Assembly: GCF_018446385.1 (NCBI RefSeq)
Contig: NC_055992.1
Location: 103,558,947-103,622,946 of the forward strand
DNA: 64,000 nucleotides
Direction of reading: 5' to 3'
Origin: Zingiber officinale
Taxonomy: Eukaryota; Streptophyta; Magnoliopsida; Zingiberales; Zingiberaceae
The position numbers and the translations under genes are program-made. Positions 23,005 to 35,294 of the stretch are shown piece after piece. Each line of letters opens with the position of its first letter. The first letter of the stretch is position 1. The notes under the pieces are model-generated. The model worked only from the letters and a program-made list of their open reading frames with translations, made no database searches and was not told the origin of the DNA.

Positions 23005-23440
23005 GATCTTCTACTCTCATGTACACCTCCCTCTTGCCCTAAAAAAAACTTGCACAGCCAAAGGGGGAGCCGATCCTGAAACCTACCAAGGAGGCAGCTT
23101 TGCACTCAATCGCTTACTTGTACCCAAAGATAGGCAAGGATGGAGACGAATAAGGAAGGGGGCGGAAACATTGGTTCTCCTCCTCCTGCGCTTGTGCTGG
23201 GATCAAGAAGTTGACGAAGACGGAGATGGAGCTTAGGGACAGTGGTTTCGGCGAAGGGAGTCTGCATGAAAGGAGATCGCGAGTTAGGAGGCCAGATTGC
23301 TAATTTAGGTTTCGGCGAGTGGAGGGTTTTTTGTTTTCGGCGTGAGGCTTTGTTGCGTGTGGGAGGATGTGTTGCGGAAAAATAATTGGGTAAGTTAAAA
23401 GTTTTAGTCAAATATCAATTGGTGGTTTAAAGACTAATAA
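23005..23440. other. CACTA interior, GC-rich stretch without an identified gene
   Basis: GC-rich sequence between the carrier fragment and the right subterminal repeats. It probably includes 5' flank of the captured carrier gene or another gene. I recognise no protein family in it. Confidence 0.35.
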
Positions 23441-23879
23441 AATTATTAATAAACAATGTTTTTTAAAAATAGTCTTTGACCCATAAAAATCATTAATAGA
23501 CAACGATTTTTAAAAAAGCGTTGTCTATTAGTTAGAAAATAAATAGATAGACAACGTTTTTCATTAAAAGCGTTGTTAAAAAAAAAAGACAACGCTTTTT
23601 TAAAAAAAAACGTTGTCTTTTAAGTGTTGTAAAATCTAATTTTTCTTGTAGTGTATGTCTAGGGCCCTAATTTTATTAGGATCCATTATTATTTTAAAAA
23701 ATAGATTTAATACCTAATATTTACATTTAATAGCTATACTTCTCAGGCTATATTAGGCATGCATGTATATTTTACTCCATATTTGGCTTGCTTCGATCTA
23801 GTGCTCTTTAGATTTTGCTTCAGATTTTACTTGTCACACCCCAGAAGAGTCCCTACCGATAAAATTTCGACAGCATCTC

Positions 23880-25637
23880 TGTTAGAACTTTCGAGTCGCA
23901 AAAACCACTTTTTGCATTGCAGAAACCCCGAAGTTCTTGCCACGGATCCGTGCGAAGATAAAAATTAACATATACATAGTTTCCTCCTAGATCTACACTA
24001 GATCTACATGGTAGAGATTATACCTTTGTAGCGAAGCCCTTCGCTTATCCCGCTCATCCAAGAGTTGTCGGATCTCGTAGCGTGTCAAGTGAACACCCCT
24101 CTATATGTATCCACACGGACAAAAGGTAGAGAAGAACCACTTAGAGTGTGCTAGCACTCTTGGGTGGCTCGGCAATGGAGGAGAGAGAGAGAACAAGAGA
24201 ATGAGAGGAGGAAGAAGAAAACTTCAATGAGCACACAATTGCTTTACTCACCATCAAGTGGTCGGCCACCTTATGAGAGGTTATATACCTCCATGTAATA
24301 CCAAGAGTCATGACTCTTGGTCTCCCTCATGAGGTGACACACACTTGATGTAGTCTTAATGATGTGGACCATCATCATTGGCCGACCCTATGCCAAGTCA
24401 CAATGAGGTGGAAATTGGTCAAGTCAAACTTGACCCTTCATTTTCCCTCTCAAGTCAAGTCAAACTTGACCCATTTATCTCCCATGGTTGATCAAATCTA
24501 ACCATTAATTCAAGTCAATTTGATTTAATGAATCTCTATTCATTGAATTAAATTGATTCAACGAGTCATAATCAAAATTAGACTCATTGGACACATGAAT
24601 CAAATTGAGTCCAACTCAATTAGTTTAATTTGGATTACTCTTAATCCAATTTGGTTCATCATATGAACCTAATCCTCTTGGTCCATCATATGAAGCTAAT
24701 CTCCATCTAATTGTCCTTTGTGTGTGACCCTATAGGTTCTTGTAACGTTGGCAATGCTCCTAAACTCATTTAGAAACATAAGTAATGAGTGGTATCTAGC
24801 AACACATCATTACTACCCAAGTTACAAGAATGTTGAGATCCAACATCACCTTTGTGACTACTAATTGTGACTCTCACAATATATGATATTGTCCTTCTAT
24901 CCTAGACATCTAAATTGATCAACTGAGGTATAGACCGTGTCATCCTCTAATCAATTTATATCTCGAACTCCAAGTAGACTCACTCTAATCAAATAAGCTC
25001 AATATCTTATATTGACTCATTTGGGCATGGTCATGCACTTAGTGGTCTCACTCTATCAAGAATCATGATGTCACTCCCGTCATATAGGAGGGATAGATCT
25101 CATCTACATCACTCACATCCCTCCACATAATTTGTTACATACCCAGTAATTGCCTTTATAGTCCACCTAGTTACGGGTGACGTTTGACGAAGTCAAAGTA
25201 TGCAACTCCTTATATAGGGAACCATGGTGACTTCAGGTCCAAGGACTCATAGTCATACTAATAGTCACATGAGAAAGTATATGACACTCATATAACGATC
25301 CATGATACTTTCTCATGGCGGGTCTTCAGTATGTGAGATCAAGTCATCAAGTTGACCTACATGCTAGTCTCAACGCATTAACATTGTCCCTGAATGTTAA
25401 TACTTGACTAGGAATGATTAAGAGTGGTGTTCTCTATATCATCTCACTATCGATTCAACCAATCTATTGATACAGATAAGAACCTTCTACTCAAGGACGA
25501 TATTACACTTAGTTATTTGGCACCAATACAAGTAAGTATAATAACCATAAAAAATGTCTTTATAAGTATATAGAAATATGATACATCGAGTCCATACAAC
25601 AATCATCATATGATTGGCTCTAGGGCTCTAACTAATA
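23880..25637. mobile_element. Solo LTR (copia-like)
   Basis: 1758 bp from TGTTAGAACTTT to ...CTCTAACTAATA, with short inverted ends (TGTTAG/CTAATA). The target repeat ATCTC is at 23875-23879 and 25638-25642. No internal region follows, so the element recombined to a single LTR. It lies in the first 50 bp of the long LTR that begins at 23832. Confidence 0.82.
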
Positions 25638-26369
25638 ATCTCCTTTGTAACGGTGACAATATGAAGCATATATACAAGAATATTCATACAATATAACCAT
25701 CAGCCCACACAGCTGGAATATATAGACGACCACGTAGTTATATACTCAGCCCACTCGGTTGGAATAAAATAAACACAACCACGTAGTTGTATATATATAT
25801 TAAACAACCCACTCGGTTGTACTATAAACCAACACAATAGAAAAATGATAAAGAAATCTCATACGAACTAAAATAACACACTGCTAGCTGACTAGGCTTT
25901 ATACAACAACCACAACAACATAAAATTCAACTCCACATAATAAACTCCAAAAGATAATCGAATTAATATAACACCAAATAAAAAATATGAATAAAGAATA
26001 AACGAAACCCGATGTAGTCTTCGAATGTGATGTAGGACCTGCAGCCAGGACTCTCCAAGCATCCTTGATTCATTTACCTGCTACCTAGCGAAAGAAAAAC
26101 CAGTTTGTGGGGTGGTGAGTGCTGAGACTCAGCGGGTAAAGGAAAGATGGTGCATGAACATAATATACAAATAGAGATTGAGCCAAAGATATACAGTCTC
26201 ATAAGAGGAATAGCAAATACTAAAATAAAACCGTAATATATGCTCTTGCCTGAAACCATATCCTAGGCTAGGTAATAGAAGATCAGGAGTAATACCAATC
26301 GACTACTGAACTGTTCATCGCTACCAAAGTATCATGTGAGGTAAAGACATTCTATCAATAAGTAAACTG

Positions 26370-28157
26370 TGTTGGGATCGTTCGTACTCGGCTAGAGAGG
26401 GGGGTGTGAATAGCCGCCCTAAATCGCTCGTTTCTTCCTACAATTCGTTAGCGCAGCGGAAAAATAAACTAGAAACGAAAGGAAGAATATCAAACCTTAA
26501 CACAGCGATGTACGAGGTTCGGAGATGATGCTCCTACTCCTCGGCGTGTCCGTAAGGTGGACGAACCCAATCAATCCGTCGGTGGATGAGTCCCCGGAAA
26601 ACCGGCTAATAAAAACTCCTTCTGGGTGGAGAAACCTCGCCACACTTGTTTGCAACAGCAAACAGGAGTACAAGTACAAAGAATAAGCAAGAAATACAAT
26701 AAGAATACACAAGCACTCTACCAAACTTGCTTTCTCGTCGACTGGAGTCCGGATGAAGCAGCAGCTTCAAAAACCCTAACAGCAGCAGTTGTTCTAGTCG
26801 GGGAAGCTCACGCGAAGCTTTCGGAAGGAACTCAACAGAGCTCTTATCGCAGCCCACAAATCTTCAGCAGAAGAGAAGGGAAAAAAGAAGGAAAAAGAAG
26901 TACCAAAGCCTTGATCTCCTTTTATAACCTGCGAACCTGCACAGTGAAGACAGAAGCCAGCGGAGAAGACGGAGCGACCCGTTGTGACTCAACGGTCGAA
27001 TCGTGGACCGATCAGGCTCCACCCTGATTGGTCCAGGACCCTTCTGATTGGTCTGGGGACCAATCAGGCCCTGGGCTGATCGGTCCCTAAACCGATCAGA
27101 TTGCTCCACAGAAAGTTGCCCAACTTTCTGTTCGTTTCCTGATCGGTCTGTGGACCGATCAGGCCACAGCTGGATCGGTCCACAGACCGATCCCACCTCT
27201 CTCGGCTGCGTCTCTGATCGGTCCCCAGACCGATCAGTAAGCCCACAGAACCTGATCGCCTTCTGTTTGTTATCTGATCGGTCACCAGATCGATCAGATA
27301 CACAAACGTATTGCTGGATCGGTCTGCAGACCGATCCAGAGCTTGGTTTTTGCCCAAACCAAGTTCCAAACCTTCCAAACCAATATTCGGTCAACCTTGA
27401 CCTATTGGTAGATCATGCTTAGCATCCGGTCACTCCCTTGACCTGCTAAGACTCCTCACCAAGTGTCCGGTCAATCCCTTTGACCCACTTGGACTTTTCT
27501 CTTCGTGTCAAGTATCCGGTCACTCCCTTGACCTACTTGACCTTCTCAACACCAGATGTCCGATCATCCTTGATCCATCTGGATTTTTCCTTGCCCGGCT
27601 TCACTCACCAGGACTTTCACCTAGCTTCACTCACTAGGATTTTCACACTGCCTAACATCCCAGTTAGGACTTTCTCACTGCCTGGCTTTACTCACCAGGA
27701 CTTTCCAACTGCCTAACATCCCAGTTAGGACTTTCCCACTGCCTGGCTTCACTCACCAGGACTTTCCACACTGCCTAACATCCCAGTTAGGACTTTCCCC
27801 GTGCCAAGTCTCCATACTTGGACTTTCCCAGCTACCTGCTTGGACTTTTCCCCGTGCCAAGTCTCCGTACTTGGACTTTTCCAGTGCCAAGTCTCCATAC
27901 TTGGACTTTTCGCGAATCAGGTCAACCAGGTCAACCTTGACCTAAGATTGCACCTACAATCTCCCAAACACCTATTCTTGTCAAACATCAAGAATACAAC
28001 TCTCTTCTCGTCAAACATCGACATGCAACTCAACTAGGTCAACCTTGACCTAAGGTTGCACCGACAATCTTCCAAGTCAAACATCAAAATACAACTCGAG
28101 TCAAGTCACCTCGAGTCGGGTCAACCAGGTCAACCTTGACCTAAGGTTGCACCAACA
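26370..28157 (-). repeat. LTR of the gag-only element, left copy
   Basis: It carries CTAGAGAGGGGGGTGTGAATAG near its left end. An array of palindromes of the type CTGATCGGTC...GACCGATCAG lies at about 27000-27330. Then come tandem blocks built on GGCTTCACTCACCAGGACTT and CAAGTCTCCATACTTGGACT (27560-27910). The end has repeated GGTCAACCTTGACC palindromes. Confidence 0.88.
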
Positions 28158-30038
28158 ATCTCCCCCTTTTTGATGTTTGACAAAACCCATAATCAAGTTA
28201 GGTTAACCCGATAACCTAACTTAGGTTTTCCAACCATCTTCCAATGTCCAATGTTCTTTCCTTGAACATTCTCTGGACATTCTCCCCTTAGGTTAACCCG
28301 ATAACCTAACTTGGGTTCTCCAATAATTCTCCCCCTTTTTGACACACATCAAAAAGAATTCCAATGTTCTTCCTCGAACATTCCTTGACATTCTTCCCCT
28401 AGCTTAGGTTAACCCGATAACCTAACTTGGGTTCTCCAATAATTCTCCAATGAACGCTCTCCCCTTTTTGACACACATCAAAAAGAAAAAGGAGAGTATC
28501 AAGGTCAAGAGTTTCTTCCTAATGAAAGTCCCATACCTTTCATTGAAACTCTTAATTTCCCCCTTGATACTAAACTCAACAATCAACTTAGTGATAATCC
28601 CATATCACTAATCCTCAAAAGTCTTAAGGAGTAAAAACTCCCCCTAAGAGTCAACTCTCCTTGACAATTAGGTAAAACTCCCCCTAAAGGTCAACTCCCC
28701 CTTGACCATTGCACCAACAATGTCTTGGAGAGTTTCAAACCTTTAGAAACCCGAAACTCAACTCCCACAGCTGAAATTTCAGACCACAGTCGAAATTCAG
28801 CAAATTCAGCATTTGGCACGCCCTGATCGGTCACCGGACCGATCAGGCCTTCCCTGGATCGGTCACAGTGACCGATCCACACAGACCTGGACCGATCAGA
28901 CTCCCTTATGATCGGTCCACAACTTTGACATTAGAAGTTTCTGATTTTTCTCCTTCCGAAATTCAGAAACCTCTAGAAAATCACAGAAAATTTGAAAAAT
29001 TATGAAAATTTGAGGATACATTCCTCATACCACATACTATCATGGAAAAATAGTTTTATCTGAAAATAACTTCCATTTTCAAATCTTGATACAAAGTTCA
29101 AAAACTTTGAAATAGTTCAAGTTTACCTCAACTTTGTATCAATTCGCTCAATGATGAATGCTATCACTAGAAAAGCTTCATCAAGGTTTTTCAAATCAAT
29201 TTTGAAATGATTTTAAACCCTTTAATTTGGGACCACAATCTTTGGACTATATGTACATGACTTGTACATAAGCTTTCCCTATGATCCCCAATTTCTTGAA
29301 TTAGGCTCATCTAGGTACAAGAACTATGCACCTTGATCCTAACTCATGATCCTAATATCTCACACACATCTAAAGTGTATCAAACACATCCAAGTCAATT
29401 TTGATGTGAGATATGAGTTTAGGTCATCTTAGGCTAAGTTCTCATGCATTTTCTAAACACCAATTTGATCTCAATATCAAATTGTGTTTGTCCTCAAATC
29501 AATTTCATTGATTATAATGCAAGAGATGATGACATGGCATAAAATGATATCATAAGTAAAAACATGTGCCAATGTCATGATGTCATGGCATAAAGTTTGA
29601 AAACTTAAATAAAGCATGACATATAAATAACCTAATCATTATCATGACATTTCAAATGATCATAAATTAAATATGATGTCATGACATGGCATATGGCAAA
29701 CAATCATGGTAAGTTAGCACAAATGAAATACCTAGATTACCTATCTAAGTATCCTTAATCACTTAGCTAATTTAACATCTAATCCTAGATTGCCCTTATA
29801 TCCCTAAGAGAAACCAAAATCCCAATTATGGTATTTCTCTAGGTTTTCCTCAAATTGTGCCACTTAAGATTAAAAATGATATTTCCACCATTAGGCACAT
29901 TTAGCTCTTCAAGGAGTAACTAGTAATTCTATTTCATTTTCAAAGGTTAACAAAACCTTGAAAATGCTCCTTGAGTGTCAATTTCCTCAAAGTTGGGCTA
30001 ACTACCCTTCTAAGCGGAGTTGACACTCTCTAACCCAT
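28158..30038 (-). other. Non-coding interior of the gag-only element
   Basis: No domains on either strand. It has three repeats of TTAGGTTAACCCGATAACCT (about 28198-28430), a short cluster of the GATCGGTC/GACCGATC palindromes at 28822-28920, then AT-rich sequence. It lies where pol would sit in a complete copia element. Confidence 0.6.
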
Positions 30039-31511
30039 CTATGAGGTAGAGAGGATGCTCCTAGGAACCCAATATCTATGTGAGCTCATTGGGTTTACTA
30101 AATATTCACTAGGGATGACTTCCCTAGCAACCCTCCTAATGACCCTCTTAGGCTTTGAAGCCTTGGTCATTTGGGACTCATCAAGATCAACTCTAGGGGT
30201 GACTCCCCTTGTGACCTTGGTGGTGGTCTTCCTAGCCCTAGGCTTTGTTCCATAATCGAATGGAACACTATGATAAGTGGGCTTGACCACTTGGGACTTA
30301 GGTTTGTGACCCAAACCTTTCTTGTCCTTGGACTTGGGTTTTTGACTCTTAAACCCTAGAGATGACTTCTCCATGTTTTTAAGAGCCTTTTCTAAATTAT
30401 CAAGTCTTGACCTCAAGACTTGATTTTCCCTCTCTAATACCTCAAGTGTTAATTTGTCATTTTCTCTTGAGATATTCCTAGGCATGTGTCTAGTCTTCTT
30501 GGGATTTCTACCTAGGTTTTCCTTAGCCTTAGATGAGTTAATCCTAGAGTTGGCCTTCCTAGTATTATCCTTATCTAAGTTAACATGTTTAGCACCTAAA
30601 CACATGTATTGATTTCTAAGGTTAACATGCTTATCATTCTTGACAATTGCAATAAGACTACTAGCATGTATCTTATTAGAAGTGCAAGAATGAACCTTAG
30701 AGGATACCTTAGGGTTTGCCTTCGCTCCCCCTTTACACGTGCTTGGTCTTTTGTCCTTGTGAGATTGCCTCCCCCTTGGACATTGACTCCTATAGTGTCC
30801 TCGTTGCTTGCATTGGAAGCACACCACGTGCTCCTTGCCCTTGCGTTTTGGGACTCCGACTTCCTTGATCTTTGGCGCCGGTGGAGTCTTCTTAGTCTTC
30901 TTTGGACATTTACTCTTGTAATGTCCAAATTCCCTACACTCAAAACACATTATATGCAATTTGCTAGAAACTAAATGGCTTGAGTTACCTAGAGGTGAGG
31001 ATGGATGAACGCTCTCTCCTTCATCCCTTCCGGAGGTAGAAGCTTCTTCTTGCTCCGAACTTGAAGAAGAACCCTCCTCCTCTTCTTCTTTAGATGTTGA
31101 GTGTCCCTCAACTTCTAAATCCACATCTCCATGAAGTAAGCTACTTGGCTCACTTGACTCCTCTTCATGGCTTGAAGTGGAGTTCCCCTCATGGAACTTA
31201 GCCAAGTTGTTCCACAACTCCTTGGCATTGTTGTATCCACCTATCCTACACAAAACATCATTAGGTAAAGAAAATTCAAAAATCTTCAATACCTCATCGT
31301 TGACTAGGGATTGGTGGACTTGTTCCTTGGTCCACTCCTTCTTCTCTAGGGTTTCTCCTTTCTTGTCCGTCGGAGGCTTGAAACCTAATTGGACACAACT
31401 CCAATTCTCAAGATTAGTCATAAGAAAATATTTCATTCTTACCTTCCAAAACGCGAAGTCGTCGCGATCGTAGAAGGGTGGAATGGTGATGTCGTCTCCG
31501 AGTTGATCCAT
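30039..31511 (-). CDS. Retrotransposon Gag, copia type
   Basis: 490 residues in one open frame from an ATG at 31511; it looks whole. The N-terminal domain PPFYDRDDFAFWKVRMKYFL and IGGYNNAKELWNNLAKFHEG is typical of copia Gag. An acidic Glu/Ser-rich linker (about residues 110-180) follows. Two CCHC zinc knuckles bind RNA: CFECREFGHYKSKC and CFQCKQRGHYRSQC. A basic, partly coiled-coil C-terminus ends the frame. It is the only coding region of the element at 26370-33372. Confidence 0.9.
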   Translation of the reverse strand: MDQLGDDITIPPFYDRDDFAFWKVRMKYFLMTNLENWSCVQLGFKPPTDKKGETLEKKEWTKEQVHQSLVNDEVLKIFEFSLPNDVLCRIGGYNNAKELWNNLAKFHEGNSTSSHEEESSEPSSLLHGDVDLEVEGHSTSKEEEEEGSSSSSEQEEASTSGRDEGESVHPSSPLGNSSHLVSSKLHIMCFECREFGHYKSKCPKKTKKTPPAPKIKEVGVPKRKGKEHVVCFQCKQRGHYRSQCPRGRQSHKDKRPSTCKGGAKANPKVSSKVHSCTSNKIHASSLIAIVKNDKHVNLRNQYMCLGAKHVNLDKDNTRKANSRINSSKAKENLGRNPKKTRHMPRNISRENDKLTLEVLERENQVLRSRLDNLEKALKNMEKSSLGFKSQKPKSKDKKGLGHKPKSQVVKPTYHSVPFDYGTKPRARKTTTKVTRGVTPRVDLDESQMTKASKPKRVIRRVAREVIPSEYLVNPMSSHRYWVPRSILSTS

Positions 31512-31572
31512 CTCTAGCTTGTGCTCCCTCGGGTGTTAATCCGGCGAAGAGCGACCTCGCTCTGATACCACT

Positions 31573-33372
31573 TGTTGGGATCCTTCGTACTTGGCTAGAG
31601 AGGGGGGGTGTGAATAGCCTCCCCAAATCGCTCGTTTCTTCCTACAATTCGTTAGCGCAGTGGAAAAGTAAACTAGAAACGAAAGGAAGAATATCAAACC
31701 TTAACACAGCGATGTACGAGGTTCGGAGATGATGCTCCTACTCCTCGGCGTGTCCGTAAGGTGGACGAACCCAATCAATCCGTCGGTGGATGAGTCCCCG
31801 GAAAACCGGCTAATAAAAACTCCTTCTGGGTAGAGAAACCTCGCCACACTTGTTTGCAACAGCAAACAGGAGTACAAGTACAAAGAATAAGCAAGAAATA
31901 CAATAAGAATACACAAGCACTCTACCAAACTTGCTTTCTCGTCGACTGGAGTCCGGATGAAGCAGCAGCTTCAAAAACCCTAACAGCAGCAGCTGTTCTA
32001 GTCGGGGAAGCTCACGCGAAGCTTTCGGAAGGAACTCAACAGAGCTCTTATCGCAGCCCACAAATCTTCAGCAGAAGAGAAGGGAAAAAAGAAGGAAAAA
32101 GAAGCACCAAAGCCTTGATCTCCTTTTATAACCTACGAACCTGCACAGTGAAGACAAAAGCCAGCGGAGAAGACGGAGCGACCCGTTGTGACTCAACGGT
32201 CGAATCGTGGACCGATCAGGCTCCACCCTGATTGGTCCAGGACCCTTCTGATCGGTCTGGGGACCGATCAGGCCCTGGGCTGATCGGTCCCTAGACCGAT
32301 CAGATTGCTCCACAGAAAGTTGCCCAACTTTCTGTTCGTTTCCTGATCGGCCTGTGGACCGATCAGGCCACCGATCCCACCTCTCTCGGCTGCGTCTCTG
32401 ATCGGTCGTGGAGACCGATCAGACTTCATGCTGACCGATCAGTAAGCTCACAGAACTGCGCTTTGCCTTCTGTTTGTTATCTGATCGGTCACCAGATCGA
32501 TCAGATACACAAACGTATTGCTGGATCGGTCTGCAGACCGATCCAGAGCTTGGTTTTTTCCCAAACCAAGTCCCAAACCTTCCAAACCAATATCCGGTCA
32601 ACCTTGACCTATTGGTACATCATGCTTAGCATCCGGTCACTCCCTTGACCTGCTAAGACTCCTCACCAAGTGTCCGGTCAATCCCTTTGACCCACTTGGA
32701 CTTTTCTCTTCGTGTCAAGTATCCGGTCACTCCCTTGACCTACTTGACCTTCTCAACACCAGATGTCTGATCATCCTTGATCCATCTGGATTTTTCCTTA
32801 CCCGGCTTCACTCACCAGGACTTTCACCTAGCTTCACTCACTAGGATTTTCACACTGCCTAACATCCCAGTTAGGACTTTCTCACTGCCTGGCTTTACTC
32901 ACCAGGACTTTCCAACTGCCTAACATCCCAGTTAGGACTTTCCCACTGCCTGGCTTCACTCACCAGGACTTTCCACACTGCCTAACATCCCAGTTAGGAC
33001 TTTCCCCGTGCCAAGTCTCCATACTTGGACTTTCCGCGTGCCAAGCTACCTGCTTGGACTTTTCCCTGTGCCAAGTCTCCGTACTTGGACTTTTCCAGTG
33101 CCAAGTCTCCATACTTGGACTTTTCACGAATCAGGTCAACCAGGTCAACCTTGACCTAAGGTTGCACCTACAATCTCCCAAACACCTATTCTTGTCAAAC
33201 ATCAAGAATACAACTCTCTTCTCGTCAAACATCGACATGCAACTCAACTAGGTCAACCTTGACCTAAGGTTGCACCGACAATCTTTCCAAGTCAAACATC
33301 AAAATACAACTCGAGTCAAGTCACCTCGAGTCGGGTCAACCAGGTCAACCTTGACCTAAGGTTGCACCAACA
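31573..33372 (-). repeat. LTR of the gag-only element, right copy
   Basis: Matches 26370-28157 closely, including the palindrome array and the tandem CACTCACCAGGACTT blocks. Small length differences fall in the palindrome region near 32340-32450. Confidence 0.88.
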
Positions 33373-33578
33373 AACTGGAGTTGAACAACATTCGATCAAT
33401 ACATATATAGCTCAACAAGTATAAATGTATGACATGGCAAAACGAACAACTGTAAACATAAGAAAGTAACAACATAGGCAGGTATAATAATAATAAAAGC
33501 GTATGCACTAATGGTCACTCTCGCCCCACCCTCTGTACCATGCCCCCTGTATGGTTTAGAGGTCGGGTAAGTGACAAA

Positions 33579-35294
33579 TGATAGATCGGATGCGAGCGAT
33601 AGAGGAGGAGGGGGGGGTGAATATCACTTCTTTTAAAACTCTTCTTTTACTTTTAAATTAAAATCGTGCAGCGGAAAGTAAAAAAGGGAGGCAGGTTCAT
33701 TTACTTTGTTCGGAGCCTAGCTCGACTCTTACTCAAAGGCCCGCGGTCCTCGACCGCACTGATGGGCAAAGCACTAAAACCCTTCTTTCCAAAATCTTTG
33801 AAAAGAAGCAGATTGTACAAGTACAATGAAATAAGATAGTAACACTCCTACTATCTTATTTTAATTTAAATGCAATATGAAAATAAATATACAGACAATC
33901 GTATGCGTAGGATGTAGCTTGGTCGGTACTCCCGGACGGAGTGACTTGCTGAGCTGTTGAAGATGTGTAGCACAATCCGTACGCGAAGAAGATCTTTTTA
34001 GATGATCAGAAGAGTTGTTGTGGCCTCAGACTTCGAGCCTCATTTTATAAGTGCCTTGGGCATTTGGTCGACCGATCCCTCTGTTCGGTCGACCGAACTC
34101 GCTCCCTTCCTTCCTGGCTAGAGTCTGACGCTGGCTCGATCTCCGGCAATCAATGCTCTTTAAGGGTTCGGTCGACTGATCATACCTTTCGGTCGACCGA
34201 ACAGGATCTTTTCCCTGTTCGTCACAATTAGCTGAGATCTTCTTTTAACGCTGTATTTAATGCTGATTGGATCGGTCGATCGGTCCTCGGGTTCGGTCGA
34301 CCGATCAGGCTTTTTCCTTTTCCTGCTGATCGGTGCTAATGAGTTGGCCAGTGTTAAGTCACCATGGATTGGTCGACCGATCCATGGTTGGGTCGACCGA
34401 TCAAGCTTTGACCAGACTGTACTCTGTTTTGGTCCAAACTGATACCTGCTTTGAGTTGACCTAGTTCGGTCGACCGATCCTCCTGTTCGGTCGACCAATC
34501 GAGTCGAACCTACAAAATAGTGTTAGATAATAATCCTGTAAAATAGAGATTAGCACAGTAATATTATAATGCATGAGTAGTATAAAAGATAGTAGAACAG
34601 TCTTGATCTCAACTTGGAAACCTTCCCGGTTTCTTCAGTTGGATCAGCGACCTTAGGTTGTTCCTTTCAGGAACCTGACCTCACTGTCGCTCCTCCAGTT
34701 ATTTACCTCAACTTACCTGCCAAACATGGTCCTCCAGACATGTTTGGACTTTTCCTGCTTAGTGTCTGATCGCCCGATCCACTAAGACTTTTCCTGCAAT
34801 ACTACATTAGCCAACAACAATAATAGTAATACAAAATACAATGGTAAACTTAAACCTAGATTTACCGAGATCCGTTGGTCTGGTCGACCGCGCGCGGTTG
34901 ACCGGAAACCATCCGAACAACCTTGCTTGGAGTTCATTCCTCCAAGACTTCTCGTTACATAAGGTTACCACCCCCTAGGGTTTTCTCAACCTGGCTTCAC
35001 TCACTAGGACCTAAGGTTACCACCCCCTAGGATTTTCTCAACCTGACTTCACTCACCAGGACCTAAGGTTACCAACCCTAGGATTTTCTCCACTTGGCTT
35101 CACTCACCAAGACTCAGTATTTGGCTACCCAGGGATCAAGTCCTCCAGACCTATCCACCTGGCTTCCACGATATACCAAGATTTTTCCCCTTGCCTAGCC
35201 TACAACTAGGACTTCCCTTGATCAAGTTCCATACTTAAGCATACTTAAACATATTTGTCTGACATTAAAACCTTGGAGGTCAATTGCACCAACA
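33579..35294 (-). repeat. LTR of the second gag-only element, left copy
   Basis: It has GGAGGAGGGGGGGGTGAATA near the left end. An array of TTCGGTCGACCGATC-type palindromes lies at about 34070-34500. Repeated GGCTTCACTCACTAGGACCT and AAGGTTACCACCCCCTAGG blocks lie at 34955-35110. Confidence 0.88.

Larger units (their letters stand above)
20214..23653. mobile_element. Non-autonomous CACTA transposon carrying host gene fragments
   Basis: The ends are CACTACAAGAAAAA (20214) and its inverse TTTTTCTTGTAGTG (to 23653). The 3-bp target repeat TAT lies at 20211-20213 and 23654-23656, exactly as CACTA (En/Spm) elements leave. Just inside each end (about 20226-20540 and 23440-23640) are dense subterminal repeats of AAAGACAACGCTTTT and its complement AAAAGCGTTGTCTTT, the presumed transposase-binding region. 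No transposase gene is present. The interior carries fragments of at least five unrelated host genes with intron-exon borders kept, so they were copied from genomic DNA and not from mRNA. This is a Pack-CACTA type element. Confidence 0.93.
26370..33372 (-). mobile_element. Gag-only copia retrotransposon, young
   Basis: Target repeat AACTG at 26365-26369 and 33373-33377. LTRs are 26370-28157 and 31573-33372, both starting TGTTGGGATC and ending GCACCAACA; by eye they are nearly identical. On the minus strand the primer site TGGTATCAGAGC lies beside 31573 and a purine tract AAAAAGGGGGAGA beside 28157. The 3.4-kb interior holds only a gag frame (30039-31511) and a non-coding tract (28158-30038). 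No protease, integrase or reverse transcriptase is present. It looks like a non-autonomous family moved by a related complete element, probably SIRE-like copia. Confidence 0.9.

Noticed and set aside
26626-27422. Frames rich in DRSxDRS in the LTR at 26370 (and the same in 31854-32650)
   Set aside because: They are translations of the GATCGGTC/GACCGATC palindrome array; present on both strands because the DNA is palindromic.
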